From Novosphingobium acidiphilum DSM 19966 (GTDB lineage: Bacteria > Pseudomonadota > Alphaproteobacteria > Sphingomonadales > Sphingomonadaceae): a stretch of DNA of 64,000 nt. The notes beneath the pieces are model-generated. The model was not told where the DNA came from and made no database searches. It was given only the letters and a program-made list of their open reading frames with translations. Positions 42,244 through 51,080 of the stretch are shown here, piece after piece. The DNA lies in contig NZ_AUBA01000010.1 in the NCBI RefSeq assembly GCF_000429005.1, positions 62,001 through 126,000 of the forward strand, read 5' to 3'. The position numbers were made by a program, and so were the translations under genes. Each line of letters opens with the position of its first letter. Positions within the stretch are counted from its first letter, which is position 1.

Positions 42244-42290
42244 CGCGATGCGCCCCGCAGGCGGGGTGCAACCGGGTTACGGTATCTGAC

Positions 42291-42315
42291 AAACCCTCGC
42301 CCCGCGGCGGGGGTT
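42291..42315 (+). terminator. Terminator after rpmJ
   Basis: AAACCCTCGCC and GGCGGGGGTTT form a stem with one mismatch around a CCGC loop. An earlier hairpin, GCCCCGC/GCGGGGT near 42252-42267, may also act on rpmJ. Confidence 0.7.
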
Positions 42316-42337
42316 TCGTCATTTGGGGGATGCGATC

Positions 42338-42949
42338 ATGGCCGCCATCGATGCCGTGGTGTGGGATATCGGCCGTGTGCTGGTGCAATGGGATTTCGCC
42401 CGCATCTGGCACGATGTCATCCCCGATCCCGCCGAACGCGCGCGCTTTACCACCACCGTCGTCAGCGAAGCCTGGCACGCCCGCCATGACGAAGGGGTGT
42501 CGATGGACGATCTCATCGCCGAGGCGGCGGCTGCGCACCCCGACCATCGCGCCTGGATCGAACGCTATCGCACGCATTGGCTGCTGTCGGTGCCGGGGCC
42601 GATCGCGGGCACGCATCGCCTGGTGGAACGGCTGGCCGCACGCGGCGTGCCGCAATATGCAATCACCAATTTCGGCGCCGAATCGTTTGCGCTGTTCCGC
42701 CCGACCTATCCGATTTTGAACCACATGCGCGACATCGTGGTGTCGGGCACCGAACGCCTGATCAAGCCCGATGCGGCGATCTTCCACCTGGCCGCCAGGC
42801 GATTCGGCTGCGAGCCCGCACGCATGCTGTTCATCGACGACAACGCCGCCAATGTTGCTGCGGCGCGCGATCTTGGCTGGCAGGTGCACTGGTTCACGGG
42901 CGATGCGGCGGCGCTTGAGGCGGATCTGGTGGCGCGCGCGCTGCTTTAG
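42338..42949 (+). CDS. HAD superfamily phosphatase (subfamily IA, YihX-like)
   Basis: The 203-residue protein has HAD motif I as VVWDIGRVLVQWD, in which the second acidic position is glycine (DxG). This is also seen in YihX-type sugar-phosphate phosphatases. Motif II is ITNF, motif III the lysine in ERLIKPDAAIF and motif IV FIDDNAANVAAAR. A helical cap lies between. Likely a small-molecule phosphatase in the cytosol; the substrate is unknown. GGGGGA precedes ATG 42338. The next 370 bases contain the GIY-YIG remnant and REP-like repeats. Confidence 0.87.
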   Translation: MAAIDAVVWDIGRVLVQWDFARIWHDVIPDPAERARFTTTVVSEAWHARHDEGVSMDDLIAEAAAAHPDHRAWIERYRTHWLLSVPGPIAGTHRLVERLAARGVPQYAITNFGAESFALFRPTYPILNHMRDIVVSGTERLIKPDAAIFHLAARRFGCEPARMLFIDDNAANVAAARDLGWQVHWFTGDAAALEADLVARALL

Positions 42950-42961
42950 GCGGGCGTGCGC

Positions 42962-43087
42962 TCAATGCAGGCAATTGTTGGCCTGCAATTCGGCCAGGAA
43001 CGATGCCCATTGCTTGTTGCGCAGATCGGCGATCCGCCGACACGTGGCCGTTGTATAGGTATAACAGGCGACACAAGTCCCGCTCAT
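42962..43087 (-). CDS. Doubtful 41-residue frame next to the REP-like repeat
   Basis: This frame starts inside the first REP-like repeat and ends CRRIADLRNKQWASFLAELQ plus a short ANNCLH tail. The C-terminal part reads like a real protein end, while the N-terminal part (SGTCVACYTYTTA) does not. It could be the last part of a gene whose 5' end was replaced by the repeat cassette. No ribosome site or partner was recognised. Confidence 0.2.
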   Translation of the reverse strand: MSGTCVACYTYTTATCRRIADLRNKQWASFLAELQANNCLH

Positions 43088-43107
43088 CCTGAGCTTGTCG
43101 AAGGATG
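43085..43107 (+). repeat. REP-like 23-bp palindromic repeat, copy A
   Basis: A near-palindrome starting CATCCTGAGC and ending GTCGAAGGATG. Copies of this word family are common intergenic repeats in sphingomonads and caulobacters. It borders one side of the GIY-YIG remnant and has an inverted partner 173 bases away. Confidence 0.85.
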
Positions 43108-43278
43108 CGCGCGACCTTCGCCCAATAGGCCATCACGGTTGTCGGCTGCGCACGCGTCGTCGCGTGTCGGAAATGCTTCGCACCAGACGAGATGCACCGG
43201 CCGCCGCGCGGCGGTGTACCTGCCAACCACGCCCTGCTGATGTTGGGCGAGGCGTGCGCTGAAATTGTCGGTGTGCCC
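43108..43278 (-). pseudogene. Remnant of a GIY-YIG nuclease gene
   Basis: On the minus strand the frame from about 43278 reads GHTDNFSARLAQHQQGVVGR, then YTAARRPVHLVWCEAFPTRD and DACAADN. This matches the central part of short GIY-YIG (UPF0213-type) proteins. The N-terminal block carrying the GIY and first YIG tyrosines is missing: the sequence joins directly to the REP-like repeat. The end runs into the other repeat instead of the usual lysine-rich helix. The gene is therefore truncated at both ends and unlikely to be functional. Confidence 0.7.
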
Positions 43279-43280
43279 CG

Positions 43281-43303
43281 CATCCTTCGACACGCTCAGG
43301 ATG
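43281..43303 (-). repeat. REP-like 23-bp palindromic repeat, copy B (inverted)
   Basis: Read on the minus strand this is identical to copy A except for one base. With copy A it forms an inverted pair bracketing the GIY-YIG remnant, and it ends 15 bases before the pgeF stop. Confidence 0.85.
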
Positions 43304-43317
43304 GGCGAGGTTTGTGT

Positions 43318-44118
43318 TCATGTTCCAGAATTTGGCACACTTGCGTGCGGCACGCATACCTTCAGCCCGATCAGCGAAATTTCGCGGCCGTAGCCCGGCT
43401 CGCCGTGGTGCGTGGCGCGGCGGAACGAGAAGAACCGGTCGGGCTGGCTGTAGGTGTCCTGGCCCAGCAGGCCGATCGTGCCCACGCCCGCCGCGCGCAG
43501 GCGGGCGGCGACATAGCCTTCCAGATCGAACCACGCATGGCGGGCGCGACCGGCGCGGAAAAAGCCGGTGTTGGCGGGGTCAGCCTCGACAAAGCGGCGC
43601 TCGAAGGTGTCGTCCACTTCATAGCTTTTCTGCGCGATGCACGGGCCGACGACCGCGGCGATATCCTGTCGCCGCGCGCCAAGCGCCTCCATCGCGGCCA
43701 CGGTGGCATCGGTCACGCCGTGGAAAGCGCCTTTCCATCCGGCATGCGCCGCGCCGATCACGCCGGCGCGCGCGTCGTGGAACAGCACCGGGGCGCAATC
43801 GGCGGTCAGAATGCCCAGCACCACGCCGGGCCGATCGGTCACCAGCGCATCGGCGGGCGGGCGTTCGGCTTCGGGCCAGGGCGCGGTCACGGTGACCACA
43901 TCGGACGAATGGGTCTGGTATGTGCAGACCAGCGCGGCGCCGGGCAGCACGGCAGACACCGCAAGCGCGCGGTTTTGCGCGGTGGCCCCGGGATCATCCT
44001 CGCTGCCCCAGCCGACATTCAGCCCGGCATGAATGCCGCCGCTGACCCCGCCGCGTCGGCCCAGAAAGCCATGGGCGGCGCCCGCCAGCGCGCGATGCTG
44101 CAGAACCTCGACGCTCAT
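43318..44118 (-). CDS. pgeF: Peptidoglycan editing factor PgeF (YfiH/DUF152, laccase-domain)
   Basis: The 266-residue protein has the three motifs of the family metal site: histidine in VCTYQTHSSDVV, cysteine in GILTADCAPVLF and histidine in GAAHAGWKGAFHG. The last recognisable family segment is HHGEPGYGREISLIGL; the tail after it (KVCVPHASVPNSGT) is about a dozen residues longer than normal and points to a changed 3' end next to the repeat cassette. In E. coli the orthologue removes wrongly incorporated serine from peptidoglycan precursors. Its ATG overlaps the pepN stop by four bases. Confidence 0.92.
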   Translation of the reverse strand: MSVEVLQHRALAGAAHGFLGRRGGVSGGIHAGLNVGWGSEDDPGATAQNRALAVSAVLPGAALVCTYQTHSSDVVTVTAPWPEAERPPADALVTDRPGVVLGILTADCAPVLFHDARAGVIGAAHAGWKGAFHGVTDATVAAMEALGARRQDIAAVVGPCIAQKSYEVDDTFERRFVEADPANTGFFRAGRARHAWFDLEGYVAARLRAAGVGTIGLLGQDTYSQPDRFFSFRRATHHGEPGYGREISLIGLKVCVPHASVPNSGT

Positions 44119-46730
44119 CCGTTCAGGCTCTTGCCCACTTGTTCGCGCACATCGCGCGACAGCGTCGGCACCGCAGCGATCCGTTCCAGCTCGGCGCGCA
44201 TCAGCGCGGCGCGCGCCGGCTCGATCTTGCGCCAGCGGCCCAGCGGCGGCACAAACCGTGCCGCGACATTGCCGTTGATCGGATCAAGCGCGAGGATCAG
44301 ATCGGCAATCAGGCGATAGCCTTCGCCGTCGGGGTCATGAAACGCAGCGGTGTTGGCGGCAAACGCCATGTACAGCGCGCGCACCCGGTTGGGATTGGTC
44401 AGCGTGAAATCGGCGTGGTGCGCCAAGGCCTTGGTATGGTCGATCGCGCCGGGGTTCAGCGATCCGGCCTGCAACGAAAACCACTTGTCGATTACCAGCG
44501 GATTGTCGGCAAACCGGTCGTGGAAATCGGCCAGAGCGGCATCGCGCTCGGGTCCGTCAAGCCCGCACAGCACCATCAGCGCGCCCTGCCGGTCGGTCAT
44601 GTTGTCGGCCGTGCGGTATTGCGCGGCGGCGCGGCGGATCGCCTCGGCCGGATCGGCCGGCGCAAGATAGACCAGCGCCTGCGTCTTCAGTTTGCGCGCG
44701 CCGCGTGCGGCGGCATCCAGGCCATAGGCGACCGCGCTCGTGCGATCGTGCAGGGCATGCCACTGGCTGGCAAGCGTCGTGCCCAGCCAGGCCTTCAGCG
44801 CTTCGCGCTCGGCGCGCACGCGGGTGGGATCGACGGGGCTCAGCTGTTCGGCAAGATAGGCTTCGCCAGGCAGGATCACGAGTTCGCCGCGCATCAGGTC
44901 GTCAAGCGCCGGATCGGCCAGAATTGCCGCCATCGCCTCGCCAATGGACGCACGCCCCAAATCGCGGGCCGCATCGGACAGCTGGTCGGTGATCGCCGCC
45001 ACCAGGTGCTGCACCACCAGCTGCTGCATCGCCTCGTAGCGGGCAAATGGATCATCGTCGTGCGCGGCCAGAAACACCAGGTCGGCATCGGGCGTCGGAT
45101 TGTTGATCGCCACGGGTGCGGAAAAGCCGCGATTGATCGACAGCACCGGACGGCTGGCATGGCCGGTGAAGGCAAAGCTCTGTTGCGCCTGCGTCAGCAC
45201 CAGCAGATGTTCGCCGGCATGGCGCCCGGTTGCGGGATCGAACAGCGCAGTGCGCAGCGGGATCACCATCGGCTGTTTGTCGGTCTGCCCGGGGGTGGGC
45301 GGCACCGTCTGTTTCAGCGTCAGTGTGACAGTATCGCCCGCATGGCTCAGCGCGACATCGACGCGCGGGGTGCCTGCCTGTTCATACCACCGGCGGAACT
45401 GCGTCAGGTCCAGACCTGCGCCATCTTCGATGGACTTGACGAAATCTTCGCACGTGGCCGCCTGGCCATCGTGCCGGTCAAAATAGAGATCGGTGCCCTG
45501 GCGAAACCGTTCGGGGCCCGCCAGCACGGTCATCATGCGGATCACCTCGGCCCCCTTGTTGTAGACCGTGGCGGTGTAGAAATTGCTGATTTCCTGATAG
45601 GAATCGGGTCGGATCGGGTGGGCCAGCGGCCCTGAATCCTCGGGAAACTGCGCCGCGCGCAAAATGCGCACATCCTCGATGCGTTTGACCGGGGGCGATC
45701 CGTGATCGGCGCTGAACTGCTGATCGCGCAGCACGGTAAAGCCTTCTTTCAGCGACAGCTGGAACCAGTCGCGGCAGGTGACCCGGTTGCCTGACCAGTT
45801 GTGGAAATATTCGTGCGCCACCACGCCTTCGACCGCATCGTAATCGCCGTCGTTGGCGGTTTCCGGATCGGCCAGGATATACCGGGTGTTGAAGATGTTC
45901 AGCCCTTTGTTTTCCATCGCCCCGGCGTTGAAATCGGACACCGCGACGATGTTGAACACATCCAGATCGTATTCACGACCATAGACCGCTTCGTCCCACG
46001 CCATCGAGGCGATCAGGCTGCGCATGGCATGGCCGGTGCGGGTTTCATCGCCCGGACGGACCCAGATCGCCAGATCGACCGTGCGGCCGCCTTGCGTGAC
46101 AAACCGGTCGCGGCTGGCAACCAGCGTGCCGGCGACCAGCGCGAACAGATACGAAGGCTTGGGCCAGGGATCGTTCCATTGCGCCCAGTGCGTGCCGTCG
46201 GGGTTCTTGCCCTGCGCCACCGGATCGCCGTTCGACAACAGCACCGGAAATTGCGCGGCATCGCCGGTCATGCGCACGCCATAGCGGCTGAGTACGTCGG
46301 GTCGGTCGGGGAAAAAGGTGATGCGGCGGAAACCCTCGGCCTCGCACTGGGTGCACAGCAATCCGCCCGAGGCATACAGGCCCGACAATTGCGTGTTGGC
46401 AACCGGGTTGATCACGGTTTCGATGGCCACGGTGTGCCGGTCGCCGGGCAGGGTGATCACCAGATCGTTGCCATCCATGGCCCAGGCATTGTGCGCATGG
46501 CCATCGACCGTCAGACCCGCCACCGCGATGCCGTCACCGTTCAGCCGCAAGGGTGCGCCTGCGGCCTGTCGGGTGACAGTCAAAGTGGACCGCACGCGAG
46601 TCGAATCGAGCGACAGGGCAAAGTCTAGATCGATCGTCGGCACCAGCCACGCGGGCGGCTGGTAATCCAGCCTGCGGATGACCGGGGGGTGATCGGGCGA
46701 GGCGACGGGGGCGCTGGACATGTCGTTCAT
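44115..46730 (-). CDS. pepN: Aminopeptidase N (M1 family)
   Basis: The 871-residue zinc metallopeptidase carries the exopeptidase motif NAGAMENKGLNIFN near residue 270 and the zinc motif HEYFHNWSGNR near residue 306. The third zinc ligand is in LKEGFTVLRDQQFS. It lacks a signal peptide, as in the cytosolic bacterial enzyme that removes N-terminal residues from peptides. The start at ATG 46730 gives MNDMSSAPVASPDHPPVIRR; a second ATG three codons later is possible. pgeF overlaps it downstream (ATGA), so the two are translationally coupled. Confidence 0.96.
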   Translation of the reverse strand: MNDMSSAPVASPDHPPVIRRLDYQPPAWLVPTIDLDFALSLDSTRVRSTLTVTRQAAGAPLRLNGDGIAVAGLTVDGHAHNAWAMDGNDLVITLPGDRHTVAIETVINPVANTQLSGLYASGGLLCTQCEAEGFRRITFFPDRPDVLSRYGVRMTGDAAQFPVLLSNGDPVAQGKNPDGTHWAQWNDPWPKPSYLFALVAGTLVASRDRFVTQGGRTVDLAIWVRPGDETRTGHAMRSLIASMAWDEAVYGREYDLDVFNIVAVSDFNAGAMENKGLNIFNTRYILADPETANDGDYDAVEGVVAHEYFHNWSGNRVTCRDWFQLSLKEGFTVLRDQQFSADHGSPPVKRIEDVRILRAAQFPEDSGPLAHPIRPDSYQEISNFYTATVYNKGAEVIRMMTVLAGPERFRQGTDLYFDRHDGQAATCEDFVKSIEDGAGLDLTQFRRWYEQAGTPRVDVALSHAGDTVTLTLKQTVPPTPGQTDKQPMVIPLRTALFDPATGRHAGEHLLVLTQAQQSFAFTGHASRPVLSINRGFSAPVAINNPTPDADLVFLAAHDDDPFARYEAMQQLVVQHLVAAITDQLSDAARDLGRASIGEAMAAILADPALDDLMRGELVILPGEAYLAEQLSPVDPTRVRAEREALKAWLGTTLASQWHALHDRTSAVAYGLDAAARGARKLKTQALVYLAPADPAEAIRRAAAQYRTADNMTDRQGALMVLCGLDGPERDAALADFHDRFADNPLVIDKWFSLQAGSLNPGAIDHTKALAHHADFTLTNPNRVRALYMAFAANTAAFHDPDGEGYRLIADLILALDPINGNVAARFVPPLGRWRKIEPARAALMRAELERIAAVPTLSRDVREQVGKSLNG

Positions 46731-46850
46731 GCGGCCAATGTAGGGACTCCGGGCGCCGGGGCCAATGGCCAAACCGCGTTTCGGGCTTGACTCGTGCCCT
46801 GCCGCGCCCGCACGCAGCGCGCTGGGGTCGAACGGTTCGGGGTTTAAGCG

Positions 46851-48134
46851 ATGCGGGTGTGGGCGATGATGATGACGGGCCTTGCCATGTTGGCCCCGTC
46901 GCTGGCGCGCGCCGCGCCGTTTGATGTCGATCATGCCACTGCGCTGTATCTTGCCGTGTTAAGCCCCGCCGCGCGTGCACGATCGGATGCCTATTTCGAT
47001 GGTGCCATCTGGCTGAACATGGTTTCCACCATCGTCACGTTGCTGATCTGCTGGCTGATCGCGCGCAGCGGCGTGCTGGTGCGGGTGCGCGACCGGATGC
47101 GGCGTGGCGGATGGCGACCCTGGACAATCATGCTGTCGATTGCGGCGCTGTTCCTGCTGTGTCTGACCCTGCTGAACCTGCCCTGGTCGATCTATGTCGA
47201 TTTCTGGCGCGAACGCCGCTTCGGCCTGATGAACCAAAGCTTTTTCGGTTGGCTGGGCGATCAGGTGGTGGTCACGCTGCTGACCGTGGTGCTGGGCGCG
47301 GTCCTGCTGACGGTGATCAATCTGGTCATCCGCAGCTTTCCCCGCAGCTGGTGGCTGGTCGGCACGGCAGTGGTTGCAGCGATGCTGGCGCTGTTTGCGC
47401 TGATCACCCCGGTGTTCATCACCCCGCTGTTCAATACCTATGGCGAATTGCCGGCCGGCGCCTTGCGCGATCGGATCGAGGCGATGGCGGCGGCCAACCA
47501 TATTCCCGCCGATCATATCTATGTGTTCAACGCCTCGCGCCAAAGCGACCGGATCTCGGCCAATGTTTCGGGCCTGGGGCCCACGGTGCGGATCAGCCTG
47601 ACCGACAATCTGGTCAGGGGCACCAGCGTGCCGGTGGCGGCGGCGGTGGTGGGCCATGAAATGGGCCATTACGTGCTGGGCCATGTCTGGGTCGGCATCG
47701 CCGGCCTGGCGCTGGTCCTGGGACTGGAATTCTGGCTGCTGTCGTGGATCGGTCCGCGTGCCATCATCTGGGGCGGCCGGCGACGCACGGTACGCGGGCT
47801 GGACGATCCGGCGGCGCTGCCCGTGCTGGTGGGCGGGATGACCGCGTTGTCGCTGCTGTTCATGCCGGTGGTCAACACGCTGACCCGCAGGACCGAAAGC
47901 GCGGCCGATGCGTTTGGCCTCGACACCGCGCGCGAACCCGACGGCTTTGCGCTCGCCGCGATGAAGCTGTCGACCTATCGCAAGATCGCGCCCTCCGCGC
48001 TGGAAGAGGCGTTGTTCTTCGACCATCCCTCGGGCCGCACGCGGGTGCACGCGGCGATGCAGTGGAAGATGGACCATGTGCCCGGGGCGACCGAAGTCAC
48101 GCCGCCGCCGCTGCCCGATCCCAAAGGCCCCTGA
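46851..48134 (+). CDS. M48 family membrane metallopeptidase (Ste24/CAAX protease-like)
   Basis: The 427-residue protein has a signal-like N-terminus and about seven membrane helices. The catalytic zinc motif HEMGH is near residue 269 (AAVVGHEMGHYVLGH). The third zinc ligand is a glutamate in TRRTESAADAFGLD. This layout follows the Ste24 prenyl-protein protease branch of M48, whose bacterial members act in membrane protein quality control. The C-terminal ends PPPLPDPKGP. The TGA stop shares its last base with the ATG of the SDR gene. Confidence 0.88.
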   Translation: MRVWAMMMTGLAMLAPSLARAAPFDVDHATALYLAVLSPAARARSDAYFDGAIWLNMVSTIVTLLICWLIARSGVLVRVRDRMRRGGWRPWTIMLSIAALFLLCLTLLNLPWSIYVDFWRERRFGLMNQSFFGWLGDQVVVTLLTVVLGAVLLTVINLVIRSFPRSWWLVGTAVVAAMLALFALITPVFITPLFNTYGELPAGALRDRIEAMAAANHIPADHIYVFNASRQSDRISANVSGLGPTVRISLTDNLVRGTSVPVAAAVVGHEMGHYVLGHVWVGIAGLALVLGLEFWLLSWIGPRAIIWGGRRRTVRGLDDPAALPVLVGGMTALSLLFMPVVNTLTRRTESAADAFGLDTAREPDGFALAAMKLSTYRKIAPSALEEALFFDHPSGRTRVHAAMQWKMDHVPGATEVTPPPLPDPKGP

Positions 48135-48964
48135 TGCGTCTGTTCGTGTTCGGCCTGGGCTATAGCGCGGGTGTTCTGGCCCGCCGCTTGCGCGCGCAGG
48201 GCTGGCACGTGGGCGGGACGGGCCGCGGCGGGACCGTGGCATTTGACGATGGCGTGGCGGTCTTGGCGGAACTGGCCGGTGCCACGCATGTGCTGTCCAG
48301 CGTGCCGCCGGGCCGCGATGGCGCCGATGCGGTGCTGGCGCAGTATGGCGCAGCGCTGCGGGCGCCATGGATCGGTTATCTGTCGTCGACCGGGGTCTAT
48401 GGCGATTGCGGCGGCGCCTGGGTCGATGAAACGGCGCCCGTGGGCCACGGCCGCCGCAGCGCGCGCAGCGATGCCGACCTGGCATGGCAGGCACTGGGCG
48501 CGCGGGTGTTCCGCCTGCCGGGGATCTACGGTCCGGGGCGCAGTGCGTTCGACCGGCTGCGCGACGGTACCGCGCGCCGCCTGATCGCGCCGGGGCAGGT
48601 GTTCAGCCGGGTGCATGTCGATGACATTGCCGGCGGGGTGATCGCCGGACTTGCCGGTATGCCGGGCGTTTACAACATCGCCGATGACGAACCGTGCGAC
48701 GCCAATGCCGTGATCGAGGAGGCCGCGCGGCTGATCGGGGTGGCACCCCCGCCGCCGGTACCGCTGGAACAGGCCGACCTGTCACCGATGGCGCGCGCGT
48801 TCTATGCCGAAAACCGCCGCGTCGCCAATGGCAAGGCGCAGCGCGTGCTGGGCTGGCGGCCCAGGTTCCCGACTTATCGCGAAGGGTTGCGCGATCTTAG
48901 CGCCACGACCAGCCCGACCAGCGACAGTGCCGCACCGCCCACGTTGAACGCCGACCAGCGATAG
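48134..48964 (+). CDS. SDR-family NAD(P)-binding protein (epimerase/dehydratase-like, YeeZ type)
   Basis: The 276-residue protein begins MRLFVFGLGYSAGVLARRLR, a Rossmann start with a GxGYxxxxL pattern as in YeeZ-type proteins. A YLSSTGVYGDCGGAWVDE segment carries the Ser/Tyr positions, but the usual YxxxK lysine is not obvious. A later VHVDDIAGGVIAGL is typical of the extended SDR branch. The last roughly 30 residues (ATTSPTSDSAAPPTLNADQR) are read from the antisense of the next gene and look non-native. Its reaction is unknown. It begins at TGATG after the M48 gene. Confidence 0.8.
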   Translation: MRLFVFGLGYSAGVLARRLRAQGWHVGGTGRGGTVAFDDGVAVLAELAGATHVLSSVPPGRDGADAVLAQYGAALRAPWIGYLSSTGVYGDCGGAWVDETAPVGHGRRSARSDADLAWQALGARVFRLPGIYGPGRSAFDRLRDGTARRLIAPGQVFSRVHVDDIAGGVIAGLAGMPGVYNIADDEPCDANAVIEEAARLIGVAPPPPVPLEQADLSPMARAFYAENRRVANGKAQRVLGWRPRFPTYREGLRDLSATTSPTSDSAAPPTLNADQR

Positions 48965-49794
48965 CCTTCGAACACGGTCGACAGCAGCATCGCCACCACC
49001 GGCACCAGCACTCCGTTATAGGCCGCGCGCCCGGGCCCCATTTCGCGCAGCAACAGGTTGTACAGCGGAAAGGTCAGCACCGATCCGATCAACGACAGAT
49101 AGGCGACGCTGCCCATGTAGACCGGCGACCAGTCGAACACCGGCGGCCCTGACAGCACCCAGGCCAGCGCGAAATCGGCGGTGGCGCCGATCAGAAAGGC
49201 CCAGGCCAGGAGCATCGCGGCGGGCACCTTGCGCACCACTTGCGCGGCCTGCAGCACATTGCCGGTCGACGCGCACAGCAGGGCCAGCACGGTCATCGCC
49301 GCGCCCAGCGGTACATCGCTGCCCGCAGGCGCTGCGCGATATTCGTTGATCATCAGCAGCACGATCCCGCCCAGCGCGATCACCGAGCCCGCGATGAACC
49401 CGCGCGTGACCGGCGTGCCCAGAAAGATCCGCCCGAACACCGCATTGGGCAGCAACAGCAGCGCAAACACGACCGCCACCAGACCCGAAGTCAGGTGCGT
49501 TTCGGCGCGATAGACAAACTGAAAATTGCAGCAGAACAGGCTGATCCCGATCAGCGCGGCGTGGGTCAGCACCGCGCGTTCGGGCACCAGCGCACGCACG
49601 GTTATATCGCCGCGCGCCAGCCCCAGCGCAAACATGCCGATCGCCGCACCGACAAAGCGCCAGGTGACCGACCAGCTTGGCGGGACCGGCCCGATCGAGC
49701 CCTTGATCACCAGCCAGGTCGATCCCCAGACCAGCGCGGTCACCACAAACGCCGCGATCACGCGCGGCTGGGCGGCACGGGCCTGCGCGGTCAT
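48874..49794 (-). CDS. EamA family transporter (DMT superfamily)
   Basis: The 306-residue membrane protein has ten helices in two EamA repeats. The first repeat begins VIAAFVVTALVWGSTWLVIK and the second includes LALLCASTGNVLQAAQVV, in line with drug/metabolite exporters. A likely export substrate is an amino acid or its derivative; the linked threonine aldolase gene would fit but does not prove this. The ATG overlaps the stop of that gene (ATGA). Its 3' end overlaps the convergent SDR gene by 91 bases. Confidence 0.88.
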   Translation of the reverse strand: MTAQARAAQPRVIAAFVVTALVWGSTWLVIKGSIGPVPPSWSVTWRFVGAAIGMFALGLARGDITVRALVPERAVLTHAALIGISLFCCNFQFVYRAETHLTSGLVAVVFALLLLPNAVFGRIFLGTPVTRGFIAGSVIALGGIVLLMINEYRAAPAGSDVPLGAAMTVLALLCASTGNVLQAAQVVRKVPAAMLLAWAFLIGATADFALAWVLSGPPVFDWSPVYMGSVAYLSLIGSVLTFPLYNLLLREMGPGRAAYNGVLVPVVAMLLSTVFEGYRWSAFNVGGAALSLVGLVVALRSRNPSR

Positions 49795-50819
49795 AGCGCG
49801 CCAAGCGCGCGCGCCAGGGCCTCGACATGCGCAGGGTCGCTGTTCCACGCGGTCACCAGGCGTGCCGCGCCAGGCGCCCCTGCGGGTGCGTTCCAGTCGT
49901 AGAAATCGAACCCTTGCGCGCGCAAGGCGGCGGCCTCTGCGGGGGCCAGCACCAGAAACACCTCGTCCGCCTCGACCGGGTGCATCAACCTGTCGCCCGC
50001 GGCGGCGGCCAGTTCGGCAGCGGCGGCATTGGCGGCGCGTGCGTTGTCCAGCCACAAATCGCCTTCAAGCAGCGCCAGGATCTGCGCGGCGAGATACCGG
50101 CCTTTTGATTGCAGGTGGCCCGCGCGTTTGCGCATGCGGCGGATCGCATCGACCATGGCATCATCGCGCGCCGCGCCAAACAGCACGATGGCCTCTGCAC
50201 CCATGCCGCCGTTCTTTACAAAGCCGAAGCTCAGCGCGTCGACCCCGGCATCGACCGTGACCGCCGCCGGGGTGCAGCCCAGATGCGCCACGGCATTGCC
50301 AAACCGCGCGCCATCCATGTGCAGCCACAGATCGTGCGCGTGCGCCAGCGCTCCGATTTCGGCGACTTCGGCCGGGGTATAGACCCGGCCATATTCGGTC
50401 GATTGCGTGATCGAAATGGCGTGCGGCTGCACCCGGTGCACATCGGGGCGGATCGGCGCGACGACATTGGTGATCGTCGCGGGGGTCAGTTTGGCGCCAT
50501 CGCCTTCGGCCAGCATCAGCTTGGCGCCGTGCATGTAAAACCCGGGCGCGCCGCCCTCGTCGGTTTCGATATGCGCCTCGCGGTGGCACACCACCCCGCC
50601 AAAGGGCGGCACCATCGCCGCCAGTGCCAGGCAATTGGCCGCAGTACCCGTGGCCACCCACAGCGCGGTGGCGGGCTGGCCGAACAGGTCGCTGAACGCA
50701 TGATCCAGCCGTTGCGACAGCGCATCGCCGTCATAGCCGTTGTCTTGCCGGTCGGCGGCCTGCATCGCAGACCAGACATTGGGATGGACCGAGGCGGCGT
50801 TGTCTGAGAAGAATTTCAT
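49791..50819 (-). CDS. ltaE: Low-specificity L-threonine aldolase (beta-eliminating lyase family)
   Basis: The 342-residue PLP enzyme opens MKFFSDNAASVHPNVWSAMQ. It has WVATGTAANCLALAAM and HMDGARFGNAVAHLG motifs, and the PLP lysine in LSFGFVKNGGMGAEAIV. The family cleaves L-threonine or L-allo-threonine to glycine and acetaldehyde. Length and motifs are full. It precedes the EamA exporter gene with a four-base overlap and lies about 60 bases from a tRNA-Thr gene, though the latter is probably coincidence. Confidence 0.9.
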   Translation of the reverse strand: MKFFSDNAASVHPNVWSAMQAADRQDNGYDGDALSQRLDHAFSDLFGQPATALWVATGTAANCLALAAMVPPFGGVVCHREAHIETDEGGAPGFYMHGAKLMLAEGDGAKLTPATITNVVAPIRPDVHRVQPHAISITQSTEYGRVYTPAEVAEIGALAHAHDLWLHMDGARFGNAVAHLGCTPAAVTVDAGVDALSFGFVKNGGMGAEAIVLFGAARDDAMVDAIRRMRKRAGHLQSKGRYLAAQILALLEGDLWLDNARAANAAAAELAAAAGDRLMHPVEADEVFLVLAPAEAAALRAQGFDFYDWNAPAGAPGAARLVTAWNSDPAHVEALARALGAL

Positions 50820-50880
50820 GGGCGCGACGCATGGGGCGCGATTGCGCGGCGGTCAAGATGGCCTGCGCGCCGGAAGGAAA

Positions 50881-50955
<75 letters not shown>

Positions 50956-51080
50956 ACACCATTTCCTGATCTGCCCGAAAGGTGCGCGGGGCACCGGGGC
51001 AGGGGCGCCCTTTGGCGGCGGGCGTGCGCATTGTCAAGCGGGGCTTGCGCAAGCGGGCGGCATTCGTCACATCAACGGCG

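Noticed and set aside
43081..43310. CRISPR array from repeated 23-mers
   Set aside because: Only two copies exist, inverted and 173 bases apart, with coding remnants between them and no cas genes.
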